This document shows positions 1-6,404 of a DNA stretch of 13,935 nt, piece after piece (within the stretch, counting starts at the first letter, position 1; the number at the start of each line of letters is the position of its first letter). Made by a program: the position numbers and the translations under genes. The DNA is from JBJSXF01 sp046086225 (GTDB lineage Bacteria; Actinomycetota; Acidimicrobiia; IMCC26256; PALSA-610). The notes beneath the pieces were generated by a model. It did not search any database. It was not told the origin of the DNA and was given only the letters and a program-made list of their open reading frames with translations. Location: positions 1-13,935 of the forward strand of contig JBJSXF010000209.1 in the NCBI GenBank assembly GCA_046086225.1. Direction: 5' to 3'.

Positions 1-450
1 GCCCTCGGACCCAAGATGCTGGCCCTGGCCGCCGAGCGGGCCGACGGCGCCCACCCCTACAACGTGACACCCGAGCACACCGCCGGCGCCCGGGCCGCGC
101 TCGGGCCCGACAAGATCCTCGCCGTCGAGCAGAAGGCGGTGCTCACCACCGATCCGGCCGTCGCCCGCGAGACGGCCCGCCGCACGATGGCGATCTACCT
201 CGGCCTGCCCAACTACGCGAACAACTGGCGGCGCATCGGCTTCGACGACACCGACCTCGCCGACGGCGGCAGCGACCGCTTCCTTGACGCGATGGTCGTG
301 TGGGGCGACGAAGCCGCGATCCGGGCCCGGGTCGACGAGCACCTCGCGGCCGGAGCCGACCACGTGTGCCTGCAGGTGCTGTCGACCGACGACCCCTTCG
401 CCGCACCGCTCGACGCCTGGCGTCGTCTGGCCCCCGCGCTCACCGCCTGA
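1..450 (+). CDS. LLM-class F420-dependent oxidoreductase, C-terminal part (5' end outside window)
   Basis: The frame is open from the first base to TGA at 448-450, giving about 149 residues, the C-terminal half of a luciferase-like monooxygenase-fold (TIM barrel) flavin/F420 oxidoreductase. Visible family signs are the stretch ADGAHPYNVTPEHT near the beginning, an ALGPDKIL/AVEQKAVLTTD strand-helix segment, a run of the type YLGLPNYANNWRRIGF, and the C-terminal helix-strand AAGADHVCLQVL. These resemble the actinobacterial LLM subgroup usually annotated as probable F420-dependent oxidoreductases (TIGR03620-like). The N-terminal cofactor-binding part is outside the window, so F420 rather than FMN use is family inference. 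Substrate unknown. The gene converges on the amidohydrolase gene, separated by 53 bases. A Met at 16-18 lies inside the domain and is not the true start. Confidence 0.8.
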   Translation, partial: ALGPKMLALAAERADGAHPYNVTPEHTAGARAALGPDKILAVEQKAVLTTDPAVARETARRTMAIYLGLPNYANNWRRIGFDDTDLADGGSDRFLDAMVVWGDEAAIRARVDEHLAAGADHVCLQVLSTDDPFAAPLDAWRRLAPALTA

Positions 451-482
451 CGCCGGCGGCCTGACGCTGCGACCCGCACGCG

Positions 483-505
483 GGCCGGGGCGACCGTTCC
501 CGGTC
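483..505. terminator. Possible weak hairpin between convergent genes
   Basis: In the 53-base gap between the convergent LLM and amidohydrolase genes, bases 483-489 can pair with 499-505 (seven pairs including one G-T/G-U position) around a 9-base loop. An alternative 5-pair stem with a TTCC loop (492-496 with 501-505) competes. The hairpin overlaps the amidohydrolase stop codon and has no T-tract. Random hairpins of this size are common in such GC-rich DNA, so this is a weak call. Confidence 0.25.
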
Positions 506-1715
506 AGGCGGGGAGGTCGAGCTTCAGCATCCGGATGGCGTTGCCCCGACAGATCTTGTCGACCTGGGCCTGGGTGAGATCCTTCATGATCTCCTGCGCC
601 ACCTTCTCGGTGTCGGGCCAGGTCGAGTCGCTGTGCGGGTAGTCGGTCTCGAAGGTGACGTTGTCCTCACCGACCGCGTCGAGGTTGCGCAGGCCGTGAG
701 GGTCGTCGAAGAAGCAGCCGTAGACGTGCTCGTAGTAGTACTCCGACGGCGGCCGCTTCACGGTGTCGACGACGCCGCCCCAGCCCCGGTTGTCCTGCCA
801 GACCTTGTCGGCCCGCTCGAGCACGTAGGGGATCCAGCCGATCTGGCCCTCGCTGTACGCGATCTCGAGCTTCGGGAACCGCTCGAACAGCCCCGACATG
901 AGCCAGTCGGTGAGCGACATGGCCGCATTCATGTAGGTGAGAGTGCTGCCCACAGCCGCCGGGGCGTCGGCCGAGGTCGACGGCATCTTCGACGAGGACC
1001 CGATGTGCATGCACACGACGGTGCCGGTCTCCTCGCAGGCACGGAGGAACGGGTCCCAGTGCCCGTCACGGTCGTGAAGCGACGGGAGCCCGAGGAAGGC
1101 GGGGATCTCCGAGAAGGTGACGGCCCGGCAGCCCTTCTCGGCGTTGCGGCGCACCTCGGCGGCGGCGAGGACCGGGTCCCAGAGCTGCACGATGATGAGC
1201 GGGACGAGGCGTCCGTCGCTGCCTGCGCACCACTCGTCGAGCATCCAGTCGTTGTAGGCCTTCACGCAGAGGTCGCCGAGCTCGCGATCCTTGCGTTCGG
1301 TGAAGGTCTGGCCGCAGAACCGGGGGAAGCTCGGGAACGAGAGCGAGGCCTCGACGTGGTTGACGTCCATGTCGGCGAGGCGGGCCTTCTGGTCCCAGCA
1401 GCCCTTGCGCATGTCGTCCATCGTGATCGGACTCACGGTGACCTCTTCACGCGGGTAGCCGGCTGCCGCGCTCAACCGGGTGAGCGGCGACTGCAGGTCC
1501 TCGACGAGCCACCAGTCGCACCAGGTGCCGTCCTCGTTGACGCCGGCCTCCTCGTAGGAGAAGACCCCGCCCACGAACTGCATGTTCTTCACCTTGCGCC
1601 GCTCGATGCGGGGCCCGACCTCGCGCAGCCGCTCGGGGAGACGGTCCTGCCAGACGTTCGGCGGCTCGATGACGTGATCGTCGACCGAGATGATGGGGGG
1701 AATGACCGGCGCCAT
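504..1715 (-). CDS. Amidohydrolase family (PF04909-type) metal-dependent hydrolase
   Basis: This is a 403-residue TIM-barrel hydrolase of the amidohydrolase-2 type, relatives of which act as decarboxylases or hydrolases of aromatic and other organic acids. The N-terminus has the hallmark SVDDHVIEPPNVW (residues 10-22), where D12-x-H14 replaces the classic HxH metal site. H237 in VVCMHIGSSS is a second metal ligand candidate, and ETDYPHSDSTWP (356-367) holds the conserved Asp (D358) and His (H361). The segment FPKLEIAYSEGQIGWIPYVLER (280-301) is typical of the family. An upstream Met at 1835 would add 40 residues running into the isochorismatase frame; ATG at 1715, directly before MAPVIPPIISVDDH, fits the family and lies 10 bases after the preceding stop. 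Probably cotranscribed with that gene. Substrate not predictable. Confidence 0.88.
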   Translation of the reverse strand: MAPVIPPIISVDDHVIEPPNVWQDRLPERLREVGPRIERRKVKNMQFVGGVFSYEEAGVNEDGTWCDWWLVEDLQSPLTRLSAAAGYPREEVTVSPITMDDMRKGCWDQKARLADMDVNHVEASLSFPSFPRFCGQTFTERKDRELGDLCVKAYNDWMLDEWCAGSDGRLVPLIIVQLWDPVLAAAEVRRNAEKGCRAVTFSEIPAFLGLPSLHDRDGHWDPFLRACEETGTVVCMHIGSSSKMPSTSADAPAAVGSTLTYMNAAMSLTDWLMSGLFERFPKLEIAYSEGQIGWIPYVLERADKVWQDNRGWGGVVDTVKRPPSEYYYEHVYGCFFDDPHGLRNLDAVGEDNVTFETDYPHSDSTWPDTEKVAQEIMKDLTQAQVDKICRGNAIRMLKLDLPA

Positions 1716-1725
1716 GGCGGCGAGG

Positions 1726-2346
1726 CTACCCCCAGGCCGCGAGGATCTCGGCAGTGGAGGCGAGGGTCGCGACGAGGGCCAGCGTGTTGTCGAGCACGGC
1801 CCGGCCGTACTCGGGCGGCACCCCGGCGACCGCATCGGTGACGAGCACGCACTGGTAGCCGCGGTTGACCGCGTCGAACGCCAGGTCGGTCATGCCGATG
1901 TTGAGCGACACACCCACACCCACGATGGTCGTGATGCCCAGGTTGCGCAGCACCGGATCGAGCTGGGTGCCGGTCATCGGTCCGAGCCCGTGCATGCGGG
2001 GCAGGAGGATGTCGGTCGGCTCGACGCCGATCGCGTCGGGGACCCCGACGGCCGCCGTGCCCGGGGTCATGCGCACGGGCGACTTCAGGATGCCCGCGAA
2101 GAGCCGGGCGTTGCGGTTCGCACCCTGACCGTCGACCCTCGTCTCGGCCGTGCAGTGCACGACGGGAACGCCGAGCCGCCGGGCCGAACGGGCGAGCGCC
2201 GCGCAGTGTCCGATCAGGTCGACCGCAGCGGCCGCTTCGGCCAAGGCCGGGAGCGCCGACGGCTCACCGACCACGCCGTTCTGCACCTCCTGGAGCACGA
2301 GCGCCGTGTGGTCCGGAGCGACGAGCGCCGCGAGGTCGATCGGCAT
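1726..2346 (-). CDS. Isochorismatase-fold protein (cysteine hydrolase family) without the canonical catalytic triad
   Basis: A 206-residue protein with the isochorismatase/nicotinamidase fold: the first strand and loop ALVLQEVQNGVVG (15-27), the helix and strand LGVPVVHC, and the late strand-helix segment ITTIVGVGVSLNIGMTDLAFDA (138-159). Active relatives use Asp (in the DxQ loop), Lys, and Cys (in a NVCV-like loop). Here the Asp position is E20, the Lys region reads LLPRMHG (P116/R117), and the Cys position is G151. It is therefore likely not a classical cysteine hydrolase. The fold call is firm; the function is open (non-catalytic partner, binding protein or altered chemistry). It sits 10 bases upstream of the amidohydrolase on the same strand, suggesting a shared transcript and perhaps a shared pathway. 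ATG at 2346 has a -10-like hexamer 6 bases upstream. Confidence 0.85.
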   Translation of the reverse strand: MPIDLAALVAPDHTALVLQEVQNGVVGEPSALPALAEAAAAVDLIGHCAALARSARRLGVPVVHCTAETRVDGQGANRNARLFAGILKSPVRMTPGTAAVGVPDAIGVEPTDILLPRMHGLGPMTGTQLDPVLRNLGITTIVGVGVSLNIGMTDLAFDAVNRGYQCVLVTDAVAGVPPEYGRAVLDNTLALVATLASTAEILAAWG

Positions 2347-2352
2347 GGGCGG

Positions 2353-2358
2353 ACGCTA
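2353..2358 (-). promoter_or_regulatory. -10-like hexamer for a leaderless transcript of the isochorismatase-fold gene
   Basis: Read on the minus strand, these bases are TAGCGT, matching the actinobacterial -10 pattern TANNNT. Six bases separate it from the ATG whose A is at 2346, so transcription would begin at or next to the start codon. No purine-rich ribosome site stands between them, and I see no convincing -35 box. It lies in the 38-base gap behind the phosphatase-like gene, so the isochorismatase-amidohydrolase pair may have its own promoter. Confidence 0.5.
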
Positions 2359-2384
2359 GCCCGGTGCGGGCGAGCCGCCGGGGC

Positions 2385-2891
2385 TCACGCGAGCCGCGGC
2401 GCGAGCTCGTGGAAGTGCTCGGCGATCTCGCGTGCGCACTCCAGGAACACGTCGATATCGCCCCCGGCCGGATCCTGCACGTCCTCCCAGGGCGCGAGCA
2501 CCGCGTCGTGGAGCGCCAGCGTCGCGACCCGATCGGCGAACGGCGTGCCGCCGGGCGGCAGGTCTCGGGCGAGGCGCTTGAGCGTCGCCGTGCGCATCGC
2601 CGCGTCGGGGTGGACCCGGCGCATCCAGGCGACGTGCTCGCGCGCCAGAGCGATCACGAGGTCGGCTCGCTCGAGCTCCACCGCGGTGGCCTGCCGACTG
2701 CGGTGATCGGGCACCTCGAGCCCGAGGGAGGCGATGGCGTCGCGAGTGCGCCAGCTCATCGGCATCCCCTCGATGACGTGCGTGCCCGAGGTCGAGACCT
2801 CGAGGTCGGGCACGTGCTCGCGCAGCAACGCACCGAGCATCACCGAACGGGCGGCGTTCCCGGTGCACAAGGTGACGACGTGGAGGGCCAT
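2385..2891 (-). CDS. Low-molecular-weight protein tyrosine phosphatase / arsenate reductase-like protein
   Basis: A 168-residue protein of the LMW-PTP fold. The N-terminal strand leads directly into the phosphate-binding loop CTGNAARS (C9 to S16), matching the signature CxGNxxRS with nucleophile C9 and R15. The segment STSGTHVIEGMPM (33-45) matches the conserved S-A/S-G-T region. D140-P141 in VQDPAGGD near the C-terminus is the likely general acid. The length is close to the usual 140-170. Relatives remove phosphate from tyrosine-phosphorylated proteins or, in the thioredoxin-coupled arsenate reductase branch, reduce arsenate; no Cys pair typical of ArsC is seen, and C9 is the only Cys in the first 45 residues, so phosphatase is favoured. 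It is divergent from the phosphoglycerate mutase gene with 26 bases between starts. No arsenic or polysaccharide-kinase genes lie nearby. Confidence 0.82.
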   Translation of the reverse strand: MALHVVTLCTGNAARSVMLGALLREHVPDLEVSTSGTHVIEGMPMSWRTRDAIASLGLEVPDHRSRQATAVELERADLVIALAREHVAWMRRVHPDAAMRTATLKRLARDLPPGGTPFADRVATLALHDAVLAPWEDVQDPAGGDIDVFLECAREIAEHFHELAPRLA

Positions 2892-2901
2892 GAAGCGACG
2901 G

Positions 2902-2907
2902 AGCGTA
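2902..2907 (-). promoter_or_regulatory. Possible -10 hexamer for the phosphatase-like gene
   Basis: On the minus strand this reads TACGCT (TANNNT pattern), 10 bases upstream of the ATG at 2891. With initiation 6-7 bases after the hexamer, the leader would be only a few bases long. The whole divergent gap is 26 bases, so promoters for both directions must overlap each other or the opposite coding region. The match is short and the spacing is less good than at the other leaderless candidates. Confidence 0.3.
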
Positions 2908-2917
2908 GCGATGAGGC

Positions 2918-3697
2918 ATGATTTCGGCTGTGCCCGCCACCCTCATCCTCCTGCGCCACGGCCAGAGCGAGTGGAACCTCAGGAACCTCTTCACCGGCTG
3001 GGTCGACGTCGATCTCACCGATCGGGGTCGCGAGGAAGGGCGCCGAGCCGGGGCCGACCTCGCCCGGAGCGGACTGCGCCCCGATGTGCTCCACACCTCC
3101 TTGCAAGTGCGCGCCATCCGCACCGCCGAGCTCACCCTCGCCGAATGCGGGCGCTCGTGGATCCCGGTGCGGCGGTCGTGGCGGCTCAACGAGCGGCACT
3201 ACGGAGATCTCCAGGGCCGCGACAAGCGCGAGACCGCCGAGCGCTTCGGGGCCGAGCAGCTGAAGGCCTGGCGCCGCTCGTTCGACGTGCCGCCGCCACC
3301 CCTCGATCCGCTGCGCCAGAAGAAGCGGTGGGGCTACGACGATCGCTACGCCGCGCTCCCCCGCGACGTGCTGCCCCGCTCCGAGTGCCTCGCCGACGTC
3401 ATCGCCCGGATGCTCCCCTGGTGGCACGACGCGATCGTCCCCGATCTGCGAGCCGGCGCGACGGTGATGGTCGCCGCGCACGGCAACTCGCTGCGCGGCC
3501 TCGTGAAGCACCTCGATGGCATGTCGCCCGAGGCAGTCGTCGACCTCAACCTGCCGACGGGTGAGCCGCTCGTCTACGAGCTCGACGACGACCTGCGGCC
3601 CACCACTCGGAAGGGTCCGGGCGGGGTGCGCGGTCGGTACCTCGACCCGAAGCGGGCGTTGGCCGGCGCCGCCGCCGTCGCCCGGCAAGCGGGCTGA
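2918..3697 (+). CDS. gpmA: 2,3-bisphosphoglycerate-dependent phosphoglycerate mutase
   Basis: This cytoplasmic glycolytic/gluconeogenic enzyme interconverts 3- and 2-phosphoglycerate through a phosphohistidine. The 259 residues match the dPGM family (about 230-250) with a short extra C-terminal tail. Active-site elements, in order, are LRHGQSEWN with catalytic H14, FTGWVDVDLT (25-34), R65 in SLQVRAIRTAE, RLNERHYGDLQG with E92, AAHGNSLRGLVKHLDG with H188, and LPTGEPLVYELD. These correspond to E. coli H11, R62, E89 and H184. The ATG at 2918 is used here. GTG at 2930 (four codons later, giving a VPATLILLRHG start) is a real alternative that fits family length equally well. Nine bases separate its stop from the thioesterase gene, so the two are likely cotranscribed. 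Confidence 0.93.
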   Translation: MISAVPATLILLRHGQSEWNLRNLFTGWVDVDLTDRGREEGRRAGADLARSGLRPDVLHTSLQVRAIRTAELTLAECGRSWIPVRRSWRLNERHYGDLQGRDKRETAERFGAEQLKAWRRSFDVPPPPLDPLRQKKRWGYDDRYAALPRDVLPRSECLADVIARMLPWWHDAIVPDLRAGATVMVAAHGNSLRGLVKHLDGMSPEAVVDLNLPTGEPLVYELDDDLRPTTRKGPGGVRGRYLDPKRALAGAAAVARQAG

Positions 3698-3706
3698 CCC
3701 CGGGCG

Positions 3707-4135
3707 ATGCCGCTCACCGACGCCGAGCAGCAGGAGTGGCGGGACCGCTTCCGCGAGCTGCTCGTCGGCACCAACTTCATCCGCACCCTGGGCATCACCG
3801 TCGAGGAGTGGTCACCCGACGGCGTCGCGCTCCGCGTGCCCTTCGCCGAGCAACTCACGAACGACGGCCGCGAGTACCACGGCGGCGTGATCGGGGCCCT
3901 CGTCGACACGACCGGGGCCGCTGCGGTATGGGCCGGCCACGACTTCGACAAGGGGCTGCGGGCCTCGACCGTCTCGATGACCGTCAACTACTGCGGGCGG
4001 GCCCGCGGGGATCTGGTCGGTCGGGCCCGCTGCGTCCGCCGCGGCCGCGATCTCTCGTTCGCGGAGATCCGGATCGAGGATGAGGCCGGGACCCTCGTCG
4101 CCACCGGGTCGCTCGTCTACCGCATCGTCGCCTGA
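3707..4135 (+). CDS. PaaI-like hotdog-fold thioesterase
   Basis: A 142-residue protein of the single hotdog domain type that hydrolyses acyl-CoA or aryl-CoA thioesters in the cytoplasm, normally as a tetramer. The key motif is EYHGGVIGALVDTTGAAAVW (57-76): H58-G59-G60 and D67 on the central helix, matching the HGG...D pattern of PaaI/4HBT thioesterases. It continues with STVSMTVNYCGRARGDLVGRARCVRRGRDL and the C-terminal strands ending in GTLVATGSLVYRI, all standard for the family. The ATG lies 9 bases after the phosphoglycerate mutase stop without a clear ribosome site, suggesting translational coupling. Acyl specificity cannot be judged. The thiolase and SDR elsewhere in the window fit an acyl-CoA catabolic setting. 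Confidence 0.87.
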   Translation: MPLTDAEQQEWRDRFRELLVGTNFIRTLGITVEEWSPDGVALRVPFAEQLTNDGREYHGGVIGALVDTTGAAAVWAGHDFDKGLRASTVSMTVNYCGRARGDLVGRARCVRRGRDLSFAEIRIEDEAGTLVATGSLVYRIVA

Positions 4136-4166
4136 CCCTCCCCTGAGGTCGCAACCCCGCCCGTCA

Positions 4167-4196
4167 TTGCGGCCCGCGCCGGGTCGTCCCTACCCT
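4167..4196 (+). promoter_or_regulatory. Promoter candidate for the transporter operon, leaderless GTG start
   Basis: TTGCGG (4167-4172) and TACCCT (4191-4196) form a -35/-10 pair with an 18-base spacer in the 69-base gap before the permease gene. TACCCT fits TANNNT and lies 8 bases upstream of GTG 4205, so the transcript should start at or within a base or two of the start codon. No ribosome-binding sequence precedes the GTG. This is the only sizeable gap ahead of the transporter genes, supporting it as the operon promoter. Confidence 0.55.
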
Positions 4197-4204
4197 GCCG
4201 ATTC

Positions 4205-6403
4205 GTGACGGCCGCGACGGTGACCGGGCTCCCGGAGCCGAGCGGTCCCGTGGCCGCCGCGCGGAGCCGGATAGGCGAGCAGGCCCGGGCCGCGGGTCGG
4301 GCCGTGCTGCCCTGCCTGCTGATGGTCGTGGGCGCCGCGTTCGCGTGGCCCGAGGTGCAGCCCGAGGTCTACCTGATCGGCCTCATCAGCGGTCTCGTCG
4401 TCGGGCTCATCGCCCTCGCGATCGTGATCGTCTACCGGGCGAACCGGATCATCAACTTCGCAGCCGCCGACATGGGTTCGGCGCCGGCCACCCTCGCCTT
4501 CCTGTGCTTCGCGGCCTGGGGGTGGCCCTGGTGGCTGGTGAGCCTGCTCGGCCTACCGCTCGCCGCCCTCCTCGGCGCCGTCGTGGAGTTCGCGTTCCTG
4601 CGCCGCTTCGCTCGGGCCCCCCGCCTCATCGCGACGGTCGCGACCATCGGCGTCGCCCAGATCTTCATCTTCCTCACGATCCTCATGCCCTCGTGGTTCC
4701 CGGACACCGACGCGAGCAGCTTCCCCTCGCTCGTCTCGGGCCAGGTCACGATCGGTGACGCGGTGTTCGGCGGCGCCGACCTCAATGTCCTCGTCGTCGT
4801 GCCTCTCGTGCTGGTGGGGCTCGTCGCCTTCTTCCGCTACAGCGTCACCGGCGTGGCGATCCGGGCCGCGGCCGAGCGAGCCGACCGGGCATCGCTCCTC
4901 GGCATCCCGGTGCGCCGACTCCAGCACGTCGTCTGGGGGCTCGCCGGCCTGCTCGCCTACCTCGCGATCTGGCTCCGCTCGGGCTACCAGGTCCAGAACC
5001 TCGGCGGCGCGCTCGACCCGACCCTGCTCCTCACCGCGCTCGGCGCCGCGGTGATCGGCCGGATGGAGCGCATGCCCACCGTCGTGCTCGCGGCCATCGG
5101 ACTGAACATCGTCGACAGCGCCGCGTTCACCCACTTCTCCTCACCGGCCTACGGCGCGGCCATCCGGGCCGCGATCATCGCCGTGGCCCTGCTCGTCCAA
5201 CGGGCCGATCCCGTCGGCCGCCTGGCCGAGGCCGCCACGTCGACCTGGCAGGCGACTCAGGAGATCCGCCGGGTGCCGGCCGAGCTCCGGGGCGACCGGA
5301 CGGTCCGGGTCGGTTACGGCCTGTTGGCGACGGTGATCATCCTCGGCCTCGTCGCAGTGCCGACCTTCGGATCGGTCGATGTCGTCAGCCAGACGACCCT
5401 CATCGCCATCTTCGCCATCGTCGCCCTCTCGCTCGTGATCCTCACCGGCTGGTCGGGTCAGGTGAGTCTCGGCCAGATGGGCTTCGTCGGTCTCGCCGGA
5501 GCCGTCACCGGTTCGCTCACCACTCGCGCCCACTGGGACGTGAGCCTGGCCCTGCTCGTCGCCGGTCTGGCCGGTGCGGCCCTGACGGTGCTCGTCGGAC
5601 TCCCGACGCTCCGGGCCCGCGGCCTGGCCTTCGCAATCATGACGCTCGCCTTCTCGGTGGTCACGAGCAGCTACCTGCTCAACCCGGGCTATTCACCGGT
5701 GCGCGACCTGCTGCCCGATGGGCCGGTCGACCGCACCCGATTCCTCGGGGTGATCGACATCGGCACCCCCACCCGCTTCTACGTGCTCACCGTGGTGGTC
5801 CTCGTCGCCACCCTGGCGATGGCGTACAGCCTGCGCCGCAGCCGAGTCGGACGAGTGCTGGTCGGCGTTCGGGACAACGAGCGGGCGGCCCAGGCCTTCG
5901 GGGTCGGACCCCGAGGCGCGCTCATCACGTCGTTCGCCGTCTCCGGTTTCCTCGCCGGCATCGCGGGCGGGCTCTTCGTCCTGCAGCAGGCCGCGCTCGA
6001 CGCCTCGAACTTCTCCGCAACCGAGGGCCTGCGCGTCTTCTCCGCCGTCGTGGTCGGGGGCCTCGGCTCGATCGGCGGTGCCGTGCTCGGTGCCGCGTTC
6101 GTGAAGGCCACCCAGTACTTCATGCCCGCACCCTGGGACTTCCTCGCCTCGGGGCTCGGGCTCCTCCTCGTGCTCCTCGTGCTGCCCGGCGGACTCGGCG
6201 CCGCGTGCGGCCGCCTGCGCGACGAGCTCCTGCGCTTCCGGGCCCGCCGGGCCGGGATCCGGGTGCCGAGCCTCCTCGCCGACACCCTCGTCACCGACGA
6301 CGACGGCGCCGAGCCCGGACCGAGCATCACCGGGGCCGAGGCCACCGCCGCCGCCGTGGCGGGCACCGCCCACGCCGACGACGTGACCGGAGTCGTGGAC
6401 TGA
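4205..6403 (+). CDS. Fused LivH-LivM permease of a branched-chain-amino-acid-type (HAAT) ABC importer
   Basis: A 732-residue membrane protein containing both permease subunits that are usually separate. After a roughly 35-residue N-terminal tail, residues about 36-335 are LivH-like: GLVVGLIALAIVIVYRAN and INFAAADMG (63-91), and a cytoplasmic coupling loop AIRAAAERADRASLLGIPVRRLQ (218-240). Residues about 365-665 are LivM-like, with the diagnostic GWSGQVSLGQMGFVGLAG (415-432), the coupling loop GRVLVGVRDNERAAQAFGV (549-567) and AVVVGGLGSIGGAVLGA (614-630). A hydrophilic Ala/Asp/Glu-rich cytoplasmic tail ends the protein (about 670-732). Each half has the many hydrophobic helices expected. The start is a GTG with a nearby -10 and no ribosome site. 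One base separates its stop from the ATPase fusion gene, so translation is probably coupled. Substrate class (amino acids, amides, organic acids) is unknown. Confidence 0.92.
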   Translation: MTAATVTGLPEPSGPVAAARSRIGEQARAAGRAVLPCLLMVVGAAFAWPEVQPEVYLIGLISGLVVGLIALAIVIVYRANRIINFAAADMGSAPATLAFLCFAAWGWPWWLVSLLGLPLAALLGAVVEFAFLRRFARAPRLIATVATIGVAQIFIFLTILMPSWFPDTDASSFPSLVSGQVTIGDAVFGGADLNVLVVVPLVLVGLVAFFRYSVTGVAIRAAAERADRASLLGIPVRRLQHVVWGLAGLLAYLAIWLRSGYQVQNLGGALDPTLLLTALGAAVIGRMERMPTVVLAAIGLNIVDSAAFTHFSSPAYGAAIRAAIIAVALLVQRADPVGRLAEAATSTWQATQEIRRVPAELRGDRTVRVGYGLLATVIILGLVAVPTFGSVDVVSQTTLIAIFAIVALSLVILTGWSGQVSLGQMGFVGLAGAVTGSLTTRAHWDVSLALLVAGLAGAALTVLVGLPTLRARGLAFAIMTLAFSVVTSSYLLNPGYSPVRDLLPDGPVDRTRFLGVIDIGTPTRFYVLTVVVLVATLAMAYSLRRSRVGRVLVGVRDNERAAQAFGVGPRGALITSFAVSGFLAGIAGGLFVLQQAALDASNFSATEGLRVFSAVVVGGLGSIGGAVLGAAFVKATQYFMPAPWDFLASGLGLLLVLLVLPGGLGAACGRLRDELLRFRARRAGIRVPSLLADTLVTDDDGAEPGPSITGAEATAAAVAGTAHADDVTGVVD

Positions 6404-6404
6404 C

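Noticed and set aside
1716..1835. Forty-codon N-terminal extension of the amidohydrolase
   Set aside because: It runs through the end of the isochorismatase-fold gene and is Ser/Pro/Arg-rich, unlike any family N-terminus. ATG 1715 sits directly before the conserved VDDH motif.
633..1841. A 402-codon open frame on the plus strand
   Set aside because: It is antisense to the amidohydrolase, which has clear catalytic motifs. The shadow product is a repetitive Val/Arg/His/Gly sequence without a domain.
4136..4166. Terminator after the thioesterase gene
   Set aside because: Only a 4-pair stem (CCTC with GAGG, 4137-4148) is present, too weak to call. Read-through into the transporter operon remains possible.
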